Part shown: in pieces, positions 1-6,733 of the stretch | Position numbering within the stretch: position 1 is the first letter of the stretch | Layout: each line of letters opens with the position of its first letter | From: Candidatus Levyibacteriota bacterium | GTDB taxonomy: Bacteria > Patescibacteriota > Microgenomatia > Levybacterales > UBA12049 | NCBI GenBank assembly: GCA_023245515.1 | Contig: JAHFKE010000018.1 | Coordinates: 1 to 20,038, forward strand | Reading direction: 5' to 3' | DNA length: 20,038 bases | Made by a program: the position numbers and the translations under genes | The notes under the pieces: generated by a model | Told to the model about the DNA's origin: nothing | Databases searched by the model: none | What the model saw: only the letters and a program-made list of their open reading frames with translations

Positions 1-2
1 AC

Positions 3-29
3 GAGAAGGAAGAAAGACGTAAGGATTAA
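3..29 (+). CDS. Possible C-terminal end of an upstream gene (partial)
   Basis: The frame starting at base 3 reads EKEERRKD followed by a TAA stop at 27-29. The repeat block begins right after this stop. A charged, lysine- and arginine-rich tail is plausible for a real C-terminus, but eight codons are too few to identify anything. The other two plus frames look less coding-like. This is a guess based on composition and on the repeat starting exactly at the stop. Confidence 0.25.
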   Translation, partial: EKEERRKD

Positions 30-165
30 AAATCCGAAATCCGAAGCACGAAATCCGAAACTCCACTTCGCCCAGGCTTCGCGGAGCAGGCATTTGCTTG
101 CCCTTCCGTAGCGTTAGCGAAGGAGGGTTTCGAGTTTAGTATTTTGATATTCGGATTTAGTATGT
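29..165. repeat. AT-rich short-word repeat cluster (copy A) with small hairpins
   Basis: This non-coding stretch is built from words such as AAATCCGAA and its variants. A GC-richer core at 61-130 holds small inverted repeats, for example GCAGGCA at 86-92 against TGCTTGC at 95-101, and CCTTC/GAAGG flanking GTAGCGTTAGC. Bases 35-54 match bases 6707-6726 exactly in inverted orientation (20 bp). TTTGATATTCG at 143-153 recurs inverted at 6606-6616. In both places that word lies 11-12 nt before a start codon, so the cluster may carry the promoter of the next gene. The function is unknown. Confidence 0.7.
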
Positions 166-606
166 ATGGACAAGAACAATAATCACGGTGGGCATGGAAA
201 TGGTTTCGTACTTGGAGTAATTGTGGGTGTTATTGTGACGCTTTTCTTTACGACCAAAAGAGGTAGGGAGATCGTCAAAGAACTGGCAGAGAAGGGCTTG
301 GACAAGTTCGCAGAACTGCAAAGAGCCATGAATGAGGCAGCCGAGGAGGTTGTCGAGGCGGTAGATGACGTAGAAGAAGCACTTGAGGAGGAGATGGTGG
401 AGGGAGAGGATTATATTGAAGAAGTGTCGGTACCAGAAGTGTCACCAGAAGAAGTAAAAGTTGAAAAGGCTGAAGAGAAATCCCATTCAGCGAAAGCTGT
501 GCATGTTAAAGAAGAGAAGGCAGGATCAAAGCTAGAGTTTAAAGATGATAAGCAGCCCGCTACTACCCGCCGTTTTTTTCTCAAAAGACCGCAGAAGAAA
601 GCTTAG
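166..606 (+). CDS. YtxH-like membrane-anchored protein, acidic C-terminus
   Basis: A 146-residue protein. Residues about 13-30 (GFVLGVIVGVIVTLFFTT) form one glycine-rich membrane segment. It is followed at once by KRGREIVKEL, the basic and amphipathic pattern typical of the YtxH family, small membrane-anchored proteins often linked to stress in Firmicutes. Residues 31-70 are predicted helical. Residues 60-110 are extremely rich in Glu and Val and probably disordered or coiled. The last 25 residues turn basic (TTRRFFLKRPQKKA). The N-terminus has a His/Gly/Asn patch (NNNHGGHGNG) before the membrane segment. The ATG at 166 has no Shine-Dalgarno sequence. The -10-like word TGATATT at 145-151 would give a very short leader. 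The gene stands alone; its molecular function is not known. Confidence 0.75.
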   Translation: MDKNNNHGGHGNGFVLGVIVGVIVTLFFTTKRGREIVKELAEKGLDKFAELQRAMNEAAEEVVEAVDDVEEALEEEMVEGEDYIEEVSVPEVSPEEVKVEKAEEKSHSAKAVHVKEEKAGSKLEFKDDKQPATTRRFFLKRPQKKA

Positions 607-631
607 AAATAATTCCTAATCATTTTTGAAG

Positions 632-701
632 AATTTCACTAGCGGGGTCTTGTTGGATTATTTATGAAAAGAAGAATAGCTTGTTGCTGTATTGTGAAAT
701 T
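632..701. repeat. Inverted repeat between convergent genes, possible terminator
   Basis: AATTTCAC at 632-639 is perfectly complementary to GTGAAATT at 694-701, with a 54-nt loop that starts with CTAGCGGGG. It lies between the plus-strand YtxH-like gene and the minus-strand 71-residue ORF, where a bidirectional terminator would be expected. The long loop and the lack of a clean T-run make this weak. Nothing else is recognisable in 607-701. Confidence 0.3.
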
Positions 702-917
702 TTAGATTTTACTTTTTATTTCTGAATCATCTGTCTGGTTTTTATTGTAGTCACCCTTGCCTAAACGCTTCGCATAATCGAGACCTGCTTTGAGCCAGCT
801 TCTATGAAATTCTTCAGCTGCTTGAGGTGATCTATCTTCTGGTGTTGGGGATATTGCTCCTTCGTATCCTTTCTTTCCTTCTCCTTGTGGACTCTCCTGC
901 TCGCCTGGTTCAGCCAT
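702..917 (-). CDS. Small hypothetical protein (71 aa)
   Basis: The family is not recognised. The N-terminal 40 residues are rich in Pro, Glu, Gly and Gln and look disordered. Residues 37-56 (EEFHRSWLKAGLDYAKRLGK) form a plausible amphipathic helix, and the tail is polar and charged. No signal peptide or membrane segment is visible. It begins 46 nt after the mltG stop on the same strand, so it could be the last gene of that transcript. No good Shine-Dalgarno sequence precedes its ATG. An overlapping 63-codon frame (761-952) was judged less protein-like. It could still be a chance ORF. Confidence 0.45.
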   Translation of the reverse strand: MAEPGEQESPQGEGKKGYEGAISPTPEDRSPQAAEEFHRSWLKAGLDYAKRLGKGDYNKNQTDDSEIKSKI

Positions 918-963
918 ATACTTATTCTTTCATAAGAGGGAGGTGGTATCAAGGGAGGCGATC

Positions 964-1920
964 TTATAGTCCATATTTTTTGATGTTGGCGTTGTGTTCG
1001 GTGAGGGTTTTGGCATAGACATTCTTGCCGGTCTTGGGATCTGAGATGTAGTAGATGTAGCCGGTGTCGGGCGCCTCAAGAACTGCTTTTAGTGCCTCAG
1101 AGCCTGGATTTGCGATAGGTTTTGGTGGAAGGCCAGTGTTGATATACGTGTTATAAGGAGAGTTTATCCTGAGGTCTTCCAGGGTAACATTTTTCTTCCA
1201 CCAGGTTTTCTCAAAGTTATTGTAACCAAGCGCATATTGAACAGTGGCATCTATTTGGAGAGGCATACCGATTCTTAATCTATTAAGCATGACTGAGGCG
1301 ACCAGGGGTCTGTCTTCGTCAAGCTTTGCTTCGCGTTCAACCATTGAGGCGATGACTACAATTTGTTCTTTTGAGAGCGTTGTACTTGTCGGAATACTGA
1401 GATACTTTTTTTCAAAATTTGCTTTCATTGTTGCGATAACAGTCTCTATGTCAACGTCTTTAGCGAAAGAGTATGTGTCAGGGAAAAGGTAACCTTCTTC
1501 AAATCTCAGCCTTGGCAGCCAACTGTCCTCGTAAGTCGATAGATTGGTCTGTAAGATCTCTGCTATTTCCTCTGCTCTTTTGCCTTCGGGAATTGTCATA
1601 TAGCGATCAAACGTACCCACCTGGAGAGCTTTGGTGACATTGATGAGTGACATAGAAGGAAATAGTCGGAATTCTCCTGCTTGAATTTTTCCTTCAAGTC
1701 CCTGCTGCTTTACGAAAAGGAAAAAGATAACAGGATCTTTTATAAGGCCTTCAGCAGCGAGGTTATTTGCAATTTGGCGCACGCCTTCCCCCTTTGAGAT
1801 AACAAACATTTTTGGTGTTTTGTCAGAAGGAGTTGGGGGCATAATGCCATTGATCCACCAGGCAGCAAAACCACCTATGAGTAGAGCTAATAAGATTATT
1901 AAGAAAGAAAATTTTTTCAT
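964..1920 (-). CDS. mltG: Endolytic murein transglycosylase MltG (YceG-like)
   Basis: A 318-residue protein of normal family length. Residues 4-21 form an N-terminal membrane anchor, so the rest faces outward. A LysM-like part (about 36-105) is followed by the catalytic YceG domain. The core motif ASMVEREA is at 191-198, with E195 aligned to the catalytic Glu of E. coli MltG (E218). It is followed by VMLNRLRIGMPLQIDATVQYALG, and later by SPYNTYINTGLPPKPIANPG. MltG cleaves nascent peptidoglycan strands and is thought to end glycan elongation (family knowledge). The ATG is preceded within 10 nt by a palindromic repeat that separates it from AMP phosphorylase on the same strand. No Shine-Dalgarno sequence is seen; TAATAT just upstream may be part of a promoter. 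Confidence 0.95.
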   Translation of the reverse strand: MKKFSFLIILLALLIGGFAAWWINGIMPPTPSDKTPKMFVISKGEGVRQIANNLAAEGLIKDPVIFFLFVKQQGLEGKIQAGEFRLFPSMSLINVTKALQVGTFDRYMTIPEGKRAEEIAEILQTNLSTYEDSWLPRLRFEEGYLFPDTYSFAKDVDIETVIATMKANFEKKYLSIPTSTTLSKEQIVVIASMVEREAKLDEDRPLVASVMLNRLRIGMPLQIDATVQYALGYNNFEKTWWKKNVTLEDLRINSPYNTYINTGLPPKPIANPGSEALKAVLEAPDTGYIYYISDPKTGKNVYAKTLTEHNANIKKYGL

Positions 1921-1929
1921 AAAATATTA

Positions 1930-2028
1930 CGTCATCGCGAGGAGCATAGCGACGTGGCGATCTCTATATGAGATTGCCCTCCTTCGACCGTCTTCGAGAT
2001 CTTCGACTTCGCTGCGCTCACAATGACG
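1930..2028. repeat. REP/MITE-like palindromic element
   Basis: The element begins CGTCAT (1930-1935) and ends ATGACG (2023-2028). Its arms are imperfectly complementary: the left arm reads CGTCATCGCGAGGAGC, and the reverse complement of the right arm reads CGTCATTGTGAGCGCAGCG. Inside is a tight hairpin, GGCGATCTC-TATAT-GAGATTGCC, with one G-T pair. It resembles the widespread intergenic palindromes that begin GTCATTGCGAGGAGC in many environmental bacterial genomes (recalled knowledge, not searched). It fills almost the whole gap between AMP phosphorylase and mltG. Confidence 0.75.
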
Positions 2029-2037
2029 GTTTATCGA

Positions 2038-3309
2038 CTACTCAAACTCCAACACCGGAAACTGACTCAGTGAATCTTTGGCCTCTTTCAGATTGTACTC
2101 GCTTTCGCTGTACAATGTGTAAAGAGGTTCGTTCTTGACGAATTCTTCGCCTATCTTCTTGTGAAGATAGATGCCGCTCTTCTTTTGGGTTGGTGCACCT
2201 AAAATTTTTGCAAGCATCGATGCGTTCTTACTGTCTATCTTTTTGACAGTATCTGCTTTTGCCGCGATCACTTCATGCGCATATTTCCCGGGTTTTAAAT
2301 CTTTGCTCATTATAGCAGAATTTCCTCCCTGAGCTTTAATAATTTCTCTCATTTTTTTGAGAGCGTGACCGGTTGCTAGAATTGATGCTGCCCACTGGGT
2401 ACCACCCCCGAACTCTCGTTCTATTTGATCACGCAGTGTTGAGCTGGCATCTTTAAGACAGAGGTCTAGGAGTATCCCTGCCAACAATAAAGATCTCTTT
2501 TCCAGATCAAGAGGCCGATCCTGTCCCTGCTCCAGCACTCTTAGCGCCTCTCTTGTTTCAAGCAGTGGTCCAATTCCTCGTCCAGAGGGCTCCTCAGTCT
2601 TATGGAGATTCACGAACATTTTCATGTTGAATCTTTCTGCTAAGTATTCAAATTTACTTTTGAGAAGCTGGGCATCTGCAAGCTTATGTACCTTAACGTG
2701 GTCACCATAAGGCAGATCGATGACTACGTGATTGGATCCGAAAGCTACTTTTTTTGCCACGATTGAGACAAGTATTTTGTCATAACTTTCTAGAAGAAGA
2801 GGTTCTTCTACTTTTATTAATTCGTCATCAGCTGGTGCGATATCTACTCCTCCACCCCAGACAATGCATCCGTTGGTTTTTGCGACGATTTTATATATCT
2901 CTTGTTTATTAAATGTTACGGGAGAGAGAACTTCCATATCATCGGCTGTTCCTCCGGGGCTTGTTATAGCACGGGATGAGCTTTTAGGGATGGTAAATCC
3001 AGCCGCTGCGACAATGGGAACCACGATCATTGTCGTTCTGGTGCCGGGTACTCCTCCGATCGAATGCTTGTCTGCCACAATGCCTTTGAACTCAAGACTT
3101 TCCCCTGTCTCAATCATTGCCTTAGTCAGATAGTATATCTCGTCGTTGTTAAACCCCTTGGAGTATCCTGAGGCGGCAAAGTAGGTGGTGAGGACTGGCC
3201 CGAGCTTCTCATGCGATATTTGATCCATTACCGCAAAGATTTCTTGATAATTTAGCCGTTTTCCTGTGAGCTTCTTTTGTATTGCCTCCAGGGCAAGTTT
3301 TTCTTCCAT
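2038..3309 (-). CDS. deoA: AMP phosphorylase (thymidine/AMP phosphorylase family)
   Basis: This enzyme splits AMP with phosphate into adenine and ribose 1,5-bisphosphate. With ribose-1,5-bisphosphate isomerase and form III RuBisCO it makes up the nucleoside-salvage route of archaea and many CPR bacteria; neither partner is in this window. The phosphate-binding motif reads DKHSIGGVPGTRTT (about 80-93 from this start) followed by SSRAITSPGGTADDMEVL. That fits AMP phosphorylase rather than thymidine phosphorylase, which has DKHSTGG and GDKT. I chose the ATG at 3309 (MEEKLALEAIQ, 423 aa), where the family's helical domain begins. The frame stays open to a GTG at 3429 (463 aa), but those 40 residues are polar and unlike the family, and they overlap a better ORF. 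The roughly 80-residue N-terminal domain of archaeal AMP phosphorylases is missing. The gene name deoA is by family. Confidence 0.85.
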   Translation of the reverse strand: MEEKLALEAIQKKLTGKRLNYQEIFAVMDQISHEKLGPVLTTYFAASGYSKGFNNDEIYYLTKAMIETGESLEFKGIVADKHSIGGVPGTRTTMIVVPIVAAAGFTIPKSSSRAITSPGGTADDMEVLSPVTFNKQEIYKIVAKTNGCIVWGGGVDIAPADDELIKVEEPLLLESYDKILVSIVAKKVAFGSNHVVIDLPYGDHVKVHKLADAQLLKSKFEYLAERFNMKMFVNLHKTEEPSGRGIGPLLETREALRVLEQGQDRPLDLEKRSLLLAGILLDLCLKDASSTLRDQIEREFGGGTQWAASILATGHALKKMREIIKAQGGNSAIMSKDLKPGKYAHEVIAAKADTVKKIDSKNASMLAKILGAPTQKKSGIYLHKKIGEEFVKNEPLYTLYSESEYNLKEAKDSLSQFPVLEFE

Positions 3310-3320
3310 AGTATGAGGTT

Positions 3321-3479
3321 TTATCGCATTTTTCCCTTGAATTGCTCCATAACTCCTTGCGCTATGTTCTTGATTATTGTGATTATCAAATAGAAGATAG
3401 AGTTGATTACGCGATTGATAAATGGCCACGCCTTTTTAAGTGCAACCATTATTGGTGATTGTCTCATATTTTCTTCCAT
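3321..3479 (-). CDS. Small membrane peptide (52 aa) hidden under the AMP phosphorylase 5' end
   Basis: The ATG at 3479 opens a 52-codon frame ending in TAA at 3321-3323. It begins MEENMRQSPIMVALKKAWPF and continues with a hydrophobic stretch (VINSIFYLIITIIKNIA, residues 24-40) and a basic C-terminus (QFKGKMR). The basic start, the single membrane helix and the tidy position (20 nt after the sortase stop and 11 nt before the probable AMP phosphorylase ATG) all look like a real gene. The overlapping frame translates to a polar, asparagine-rich sequence, as an out-of-frame reading of a membrane helix would. No Shine-Dalgarno sequence was seen. The family is not recognised. It probably belongs to the sortase transcript. 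Confidence 0.55.
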   Translation of the reverse strand: MEENMRQSPIMVALKKAWPFINRVINSIFYLIITIIKNIAQGVMEQFKGKMR

Positions 3480-3499
3480 ATATTACTTTAGATACCGCC

Positions 3500-4234
3500 T
3501 TATATTGTCTCAAGTTTTGCCTTGATAAGCAATCTTTTCCATGTTGTTCCTGGTGGCGTGCACGTAACAAGTGTGAGGTAGCTATTGGTGTAATCCTGAG
3601 TAAGATATGAAATATTGCTGGAATCGACTATAGAAATAGCATATATCTTATATGTATATAATGTGTTGTCAGCAGTGACGAGAATCGCATCTCCAACCTT
3701 GAGTGTGTGGGCGGTAGCAAAGATGGCTTTATAGTCTTTAGGATCAAACCATTGTGGTAGCGTGGAATGTCCAAATATTACAGCAGTCCCTTTGCTGCCA
3801 GGAAGGGATGTGCCAGGGAAATGAACGAGGTGTGCAGCCAAATCGGTATCCAGCGTACCGACTTCAGCATTTTCAATATGTAGTTTTGGGATAGAAAGGT
3901 TATATGCGGAAAGTCCCTGTTCTGAAACCTGCATGTCTCTATATGCCCCGGGAAGCCAATTCTGCGCCTTGTTGTAGTCGCGTGGTTGCAGAGAATTGCC
4001 CGCACTTTCGAGTAAGCTTGCTATATAATCCTGTGTAATTACTGTGTTTTTAGGAATTGGTGCTGCGAATGATTGATCAGCAAAAACAGGCTTGAGATAT
4101 ACTTCCCACGAAAGAAGGGGGAAGAGCGTATATAGTCCGAATAGGAATCCTAAGCCGAGTAGTCCAAGGCCGGTAAGGCGGATGGCTTTTCTGGCACTCC
4201 TTTTTTTCGATTTTTTGTAGACAAACTTACTCAT
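3500..4234 (-). CDS. Sortase (membrane-anchored cysteine transpeptidase)
   Basis: A 244-residue protein. It has a basic N-terminus (KKSKKRSARK), a membrane helix at about 20-40, a linker, and a sortase beta-barrel from about 110. The catalytic triad is visible: H156 in VIFGHSTLP, C225 in TLVTCTPPGT, and R234 in WKRLLI. Sortases cut a sorting motif in surface proteins and join them to the cell wall or to a pilin (family knowledge). The class is uncertain; TLVTCTP occurs in classes C, D and E. The gene starts 2 nt after the stop of the 785-residue surface protein, so the two are surely co-transcribed. That protein has no obvious LPxTG motif, so it may be a partner rather than the substrate. Confidence 0.92.
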   Translation of the reverse strand: MSKFVYKKSKKRSARKAIRLTGLGLLGLGFLFGLYTLFPLLSWEVYLKPVFADQSFAAPIPKNTVITQDYIASLLESAGNSLQPRDYNKAQNWLPGAYRDMQVSEQGLSAYNLSIPKLHIENAEVGTLDTDLAAHLVHFPGTSLPGSKGTAVIFGHSTLPQWFDPKDYKAIFATAHTLKVGDAILVTADNTLYTYKIYAISIVDSSNISYLTQDYTNSYLTLVTCTPPGTTWKRLLIKAKLETI

Positions 4235-4236
4235 AC

Positions 4237-6594
4237 TTATTTTGATTCAAGAGTAACTTTTATGTTGTTTGGTAGATGAGAAAAGAGAGCGGACAAGAAG
4301 GGGACATTTGGAGAGAAAACTATTTTGTTTTCTGAAACTTGAGGAAGACCTGTCAGGATTTGTTGGGTCTCCTTCAGAGATTTACCATGGAGTCTTTTGG
4401 CGATCTCCTCGGTATCAATTTTAGGCAAAAGACCTGCCTGGATGATGACAGAGGCTTGTGCTTGTTTTTCATCTTTTGCTTTCGCATCTTTGATTGTTTC
4501 TTTAACACTATTCTCTGCGAAGTTTATATCTTGTGCGTATTTACTTTTAACAAGCGACTTAGCGTATTCTGTAAGCTCGCTTTCTTTGTATGAAACCCCC
4601 TCAAAACTCACAGCCCCTGTCAATTTTAGCGTTTTTGCTTCATCGCCTACGCCTTTATCAAATTTTGTTTTACTAAAACCTGAATTTGTATAAAACGGTA
4701 GGAGACTTTCTCCGCTCTCCGCTTTTTGAGTAAGGGCTTCGCGAGCTTTTTCTTCAAGATCTTTGAGGAGCTCTTGTTTTAATTTACTCTGGTCGTCTTT
4801 TGAGACAACTGTTATGGATTTTTTTGAGCCTCCTGAAAAAGCACTTTCATTCTTGGCAGCGAGGGTTGTATTGCCCCCTACAGTAAACTTGGTATCAGAG
4901 GGGAGGTTGGACTCGCTTCCGATCTCTTTGGCTGTTACAGCGACATCTGTCTTGCCTGGCTTGGTGCCTGAGAAAACGTCGCCTGATGCTGAGCTTACCG
5001 TCACGTCTTTGTCTAAGAGAAAAAGAAGATTGTTACTCGATTTGATTACTGTGCCCGAGCTTAGTTCAGCATGGTCAGTCGCATTGTTATAGATAGTTAC
5101 TTTGCCCTTTGCCTTTTCACCGATTTCCTTTTTACCGGTTGTGGCAAGGGACTTGTCCCCCTCGACATTTGTTGAAACTTTTTTTGCAGCTAGTACGTTT
5201 TTAGCGAAGTCATTTGGCGATGTCGTGGAGAAGATTAGACTTGCTGTTTCTTCAACTATCTTTGGTGTTGCTGTAAGGACTACGTTTGCGTTCACTTTAT
5301 AAAAATAGAAATAGACTACTCCTAGAACAAGAATAAGAAGGAGAGCAAGCGGGATGATGAATCGTAGCGGGGTGTGGGGAAGTGTTAGCTTTGGTAGTTT
5401 AATGTTGGGTAAGATTTTGCCCAGAGAGAATTGTTTCCCTGACTTATGTTCGGTAGTATAGGGCATTTCGACCTCCCTTATATTAGTTTCTTCAATTTCT
5501 TCTGCGTCGTCAGGTTCAGCCTTATGATGACTTATCACAATGGGGTGGTGACGTGGCTCATGAACTACGGGTTTTTCGGCAACTTCATATTGATGAGGCT
5601 TGACATCTGCTATATCTTGATCCATAACGAACCCAAAGCTTGCAGCGTCTGCGGTAAGGGCAGTAGTATGGGACGATATGGGTTCTTCGTCTTTGAGTTC
5701 AGCACTTTTCTCCGGAACATGTGGAAGCAGGCCAGCTTCTTCAAGAGAGGTAGGAGTCGCCAGATCCTCTTCCTGTCTCGGCTCATTGCCTGAACCATGC
5801 GTCTCACTACTTTCAGACATTGACCGTTTTTCAAGATCTAGCACCTCAAACCCCATTTGTGTTGCTGCGCCAAATGTCACCGCGCGGGCGTCAAATCCGT
5901 CAGGTAGGATAGTAATTTGAGGCATGTGAAGGAATGGGAGACTCTTGCTCCACTGATAGGCGATAAATTGCTGCGTTAATTTCTCGTCTTTTTCTACATG
6001 AAAGAGAACGATGCGTGCTGGAAGAACGGGAACGGTAAAATGCTTGAGGAGCTTATCAACCGTTGCTGGAGCAGATTCTTCCAAGGGTCCTGATATTTCT
6101 TCGGTCATCTTACCTCCGCGAAGCAGGGTGATGTTGACCTGATTTTTGCCGACTTCAGCAAGAATTGCTGAGAGAGGAGAGCCTTCTTCTTCCTGAAGGA
6201 GGTGGGTGATAGCTTCGCTTGTTACCATAAATCCAATTGGGGATAGATCTAAGGCGCTACACATTTTCTTCAGATCTGCCAGACGCTCCTTATTAATTTT
6301 TTTTGTTTCTTCTTCAATCCAGCTCTTTTTTACTCCGAAGACTGTTTTGTGAGTCTCAATATTAGGAGGGAGGATTTCTTCAGCTTTACTGATTGTTTTA
6401 TCCACTATGTCGATGAATTCATCAATAGGAGTAGATTCGATAGATTTTAGGAAAAATTCTTCGTGCTTGCTGATTATTTTTATTTTTTCTTCAACTGCCT
6501 CCAGGATGACAGCACTTGCCTTCTCATCCATCAGGAGAAGGGCGAGGTAATATTCTGATTTTTCTTTCTTTTCGTTAAAAAAGGGCAGCTTCAT
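4237..6594 (-). CDS. PilM/FtsA-like actin-fold protein fused to an external baseplate-J-like domain (785 aa)
   Basis: The layout from the N-terminus is as follows. Residues 13-255 look like a degenerate actin-like (PilM/FtsA) fold, with a strand pair near YLALLLMDEKASAVILEAV, a helix LKKMCSALDLSPIGFMVTSEA, and a second phosphate-loop-like pair at 144-170 (ILAEVGKNQVNITLLRGGKM). The usual Asp-Gly residues are missing, so nucleotide binding is doubtful. Residues 256-390 are acidic and low-complexity, with many Glu, Pro and His. Residues 391-410 are basic/proline-rich, and 411-432 form one membrane helix. Residues 433-785 lie outside; 495-575 (GKVTIYNNAT, GTVIKSS, AVTAKEIGSESNLPSDT) match the pattern of baseplate J/gp47-like domains, and 600-630 form a helical, coiled segment. 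It probably links an internal scaffold to the surface. It leads the sortase operon. Its real function is unknown. Confidence 0.75.
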   Translation of the reverse strand: MKLPFFNEKKEKSEYYLALLLMDEKASAVILEAVEEKIKIISKHEEFFLKSIESTPIDEFIDIVDKTISKAEEILPPNIETHKTVFGVKKSWIEEETKKINKERLADLKKMCSALDLSPIGFMVTSEAITHLLQEEEGSPLSAILAEVGKNQVNITLLRGGKMTEEISGPLEESAPATVDKLLKHFTVPVLPARIVLFHVEKDEKLTQQFIAYQWSKSLPFLHMPQITILPDGFDARAVTFGAATQMGFEVLDLEKRSMSESSETHGSGNEPRQEEDLATPTSLEEAGLLPHVPEKSAELKDEEPISSHTTALTADAASFGFVMDQDIADVKPHQYEVAEKPVVHEPRHHPIVISHHKAEPDDAEEIEETNIREVEMPYTTEHKSGKQFSLGKILPNIKLPKLTLPHTPLRFIIPLALLLILVLGVVYFYFYKVNANVVLTATPKIVEETASLIFSTTSPNDFAKNVLAAKKVSTNVEGDKSLATTGKKEIGEKAKGKVTIYNNATDHAELSSGTVIKSSNNLLFLLDKDVTVSSASGDVFSGTKPGKTDVAVTAKEIGSESNLPSDTKFTVGGNTTLAAKNESAFSGGSKKSITVVSKDDQSKLKQELLKDLEEKAREALTQKAESGESLLPFYTNSGFSKTKFDKGVGDEAKTLKLTGAVSFEGVSYKESELTEYAKSLVKSKYAQDINFAENSVKETIKDAKAKDEKQAQASVIIQAGLLPKIDTEEIAKRLHGKSLKETQQILTGLPQVSENKIVFSPNVPFLSALFSHLPNNIKVTLESK

Positions 6595-6600
6595 GTTTTA

Positions 6601-6731
6601 AAACTCGAATATCAAATATCGAAATTCGAAACAAACTCTAATTTTCTAAATTCAATTAGTAAAACCGTTTTGTATTTTTATCATTTGTATTTCGATATTG
6701 TTTCGTATTTCGTGCTTCGGATTTCGAATTT
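6601..6731. repeat. AT-rich short-word repeat cluster (copy B) with inverted arms
   Basis: The non-coding gap between alaS and the 785-residue gene contains AATATCGAAA (6615-6624) and its exact complement TTTCGATATT (6690-6699). It also holds a run of TTTCG/TTCGGATTT words at 6701-6731. Bases 6707-6726 equal bases 35-54 in inverted orientation. TTTGATATTCG, read on the minus strand at 6606-6616, ends 11 nt before the ATG of the 785-residue gene, much as in copy A. The whole block could fold back on itself. It does not encode protein. Confidence 0.7.
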
Positions 6732-6733
6732 AC

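Noticed and set aside
761..952. 63-codon minus-strand frame overlapping the 71-residue ORF
   Set aside because: Its translation (PSYERISIWLNQASRRVHKEK) looks less protein-like than the 71-residue frame, and both cannot be real.
3310..3429. N-terminal extension of AMP phosphorylase from GTG 3429
   Set aside because: It is polar and asparagine-rich with no family similarity, and it overlaps a better membrane-peptide ORF. An in-frame stop lies just upstream.
5446..5793. Long plus-strand frames inside the 785-residue gene
   Set aside because: They are shadows of the low-complexity Glu/Pro-rich linker read on the opposite strand.
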